Source of the DNA: Synechococcus sp. Nb3U1
GTDB lineage: Bacteria; Cyanobacteriota; Cyanobacteriia; Thermostichales; Thermostichaceae
Direction: 5' to 3'
Length of the DNA stretch: 64,000 bases
NCBI RefSeq assembly: GCF_021533835.1
Contig: NZ_JAKFYQ010000001.1
Location: 1,026,079-1,090,078, forward strand
The notes under the pieces were generated by a model, which saw only the letters and a list, made by a program, of their open reading frames with translations, was not told where the DNA came from and searched no databases. This document shows, piece after piece, positions 63,364 to 64,000 of this stretch (positions are counted from its first letter, which is position 1; the number at the start of each line of letters is the position of its first letter). Made by a program: the position numbers and the translations under genes.

Positions 63364-64000
63364 GTGCTGGATCTGAAGTTGCTGCGGGATCACCCGGAAC
63401 GTGTACACCAAGCTCTCCAAAACCGGCGAGCTACTGTGGATCTAGACGGAATCCTCAAATTGGATCGGGAACGGCGGCAGTTGGAAACCCAGCGGGGATC
63501 CCTGCAGGCAGAGAGCAACAGCATCGGCAAAAAAGTTGGGGAGATCATCCGCCAGGGGGCGGATCCCAAGGGAGCTGAAGTCGCCGCCCTACGGCAACAG
63601 GGGATAGATCTGAAAGCCGAGATCGCCCAACTGGAGCAGCAGGAGCGGGAGATCGAGGAGCAGATTCAGTCGCAATTGCTCACGGTGCCCAACTTGCCTC
63701 TGCCGGTGGTGCCGGTGGGGAAAGACGAAACCGATAACCCGGAAGTACGCCGCTGGGGAGATGAGCTGAAGCTAACCCATAGCGTCTTACCCCACGATGA
63801 GATCGCCGAAAAGTGGGGATTGCTGGATTTTGGCCGTGCCGTCAAGGTGGCCCAAAGCCGCTTTGTCGCCATGATCGGGGTGGGGGCAGTCCTGGAGCGA
63901 GCCTTGATCGCCATGATGTTGGACCGTCATATCAGGGCTGGCTATACCGAGGTGATCCCACCCTTTTTGGTCAATAGCGCCGCTCTGCAGGGAACTGGGC
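63364..64000 (+). CDS. serS: seryl-tRNA synthetase (3' end outside window)
   Basis: 212 codons visible, from GTG 63364 with AGATAGG upstream. Starts MLDLKLLRDHPERVHQALQNR; the coiled-coil tRNA-binding arm (about 25-105) follows, then PNLPLPVVPVGKDETDNPEVRRWG, the linker, and the start of the class II catalytic domain (SRFVAMIGVGAVLERALIAMMLDRHIRAGYTEVIPPFLV). It charges tRNA-Ser, including the tRNA-Ser(CGA) found at 21120. Confidence 0.95.
   Translation, partial: MLDLKLLRDHPERVHQALQNRRATVDLDGILKLDRERRQLETQRGSLQAESNSIGKKVGEIIRQGADPKGAEVAALRQQGIDLKAEIAQLEQQEREIEEQIQSQLLTVPNLPLPVVPVGKDETDNPEVRRWGDELKLTHSVLPHDEIAEKWGLLDFGRAVKVAQSRFVAMIGVGAVLERALIAMMLDRHIRAGYTEVIPPFLVNSAALQGTG

Noticed and set aside
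1-64000. CRISPR array or prophage
   Set aside because: No regularly spaced repeats of 25-40 bp and no phage structural genes were found; the repeated GGATCC is irregularly spaced.

Overview
This is a chromosomal stretch of a cyanobacterium. The evidence is a phycocyanobilin synthase (pcyA), a CP43-like IsiA/Pcb chlorophyll-binding antenna, a pixGHIJ-type phototaxis operon, a devBCA-type exporter, a probable cyanobacterial glucolipid synthase and several small proteins known mainly from cyanobacteria. The palindrome GGATCC, often as GGGATCCC, is extremely common on both strands, inside and outside genes; I count about 17 copies in the first 3.5 kb. The usual cyanobacterial HIP1 octamer GCGATCGC is not prominent. 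An alternate HIP of this kind suggests, as inference only, a unicellular Synechococcus of the hot-spring (JA/Thermostichus-like) type.

Layout. 0-9 kb: a leftward operon EAL phosphodiesterase - pixG - pixH - pixI - pixJ - coiled-coil protein, divergent from a five-domain response regulator; the shared promoter region carries repeated TTTACG/TTTGCG half-sites. 9-11.5 kb: an AT-richer, GGATCC-poor insert with a NosL-like protein, a NitT/TauT-type permease and ATPase without an intact binding protein, and a 130 bp MITE-like element. 11.6-21 kb: carotenoid oxygenase, ffh, trmL, a Ski2-like helicase, then isiA with a Fur-box candidate and an isiA-linked hydrolase, panB and tRNA-Ser(CGA). 21-33 kb: hisS, rsmE, prmA, an ACT-domain protein, pcyA, two sugar ABC permeases, aminopeptidase P and a rhodanese.

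33-40 kb: secreted proteins and a phosphate locus, with a Pho-box-preceded Na/Pi transporter (nptA-like), a small coiled-coil protein and a decayed pstS, then DUF202, class I aldolase and a YfiH/PgeF-family protein. 40-53 kb: small Cys-rich and secreted proteins, pyrF, a polytopic membrane protein, an aminotransferase, fmt, GDP-fucose synthase, devBCA, murC-murB. 53-64 kb: an interrupted SHOCT-tail gene, a CadD-type exporter, an esterase, a broken ZIP transporter, a sugar-phosphate transferase, purC, hemC, a YlqD-like protein, a glucolipid-type glycosyltransferase, ilvC and the start of serS.

Most of the window is ordinary core genome. The most unusual signals are: (1) a phototaxis receptor with two probable bilin-binding GAF domains whose operon begins with a c-di-GMP phosphodiesterase; (2) repeated operator-like half-sites shared with a divergent OmpR-type regulator; (3) many perfect short tandem duplications of 7-24 bp, two of which help destroy pstS and one of which duplicates the start of the neighbouring Na/Pi transporter; (4) a ZIP transporter with an amber codon and a frameshift; and (5) a foreign-looking ABC insert next to an inverted gene remnant. 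No CRISPR array, prophage or complete insertion sequence was seen.
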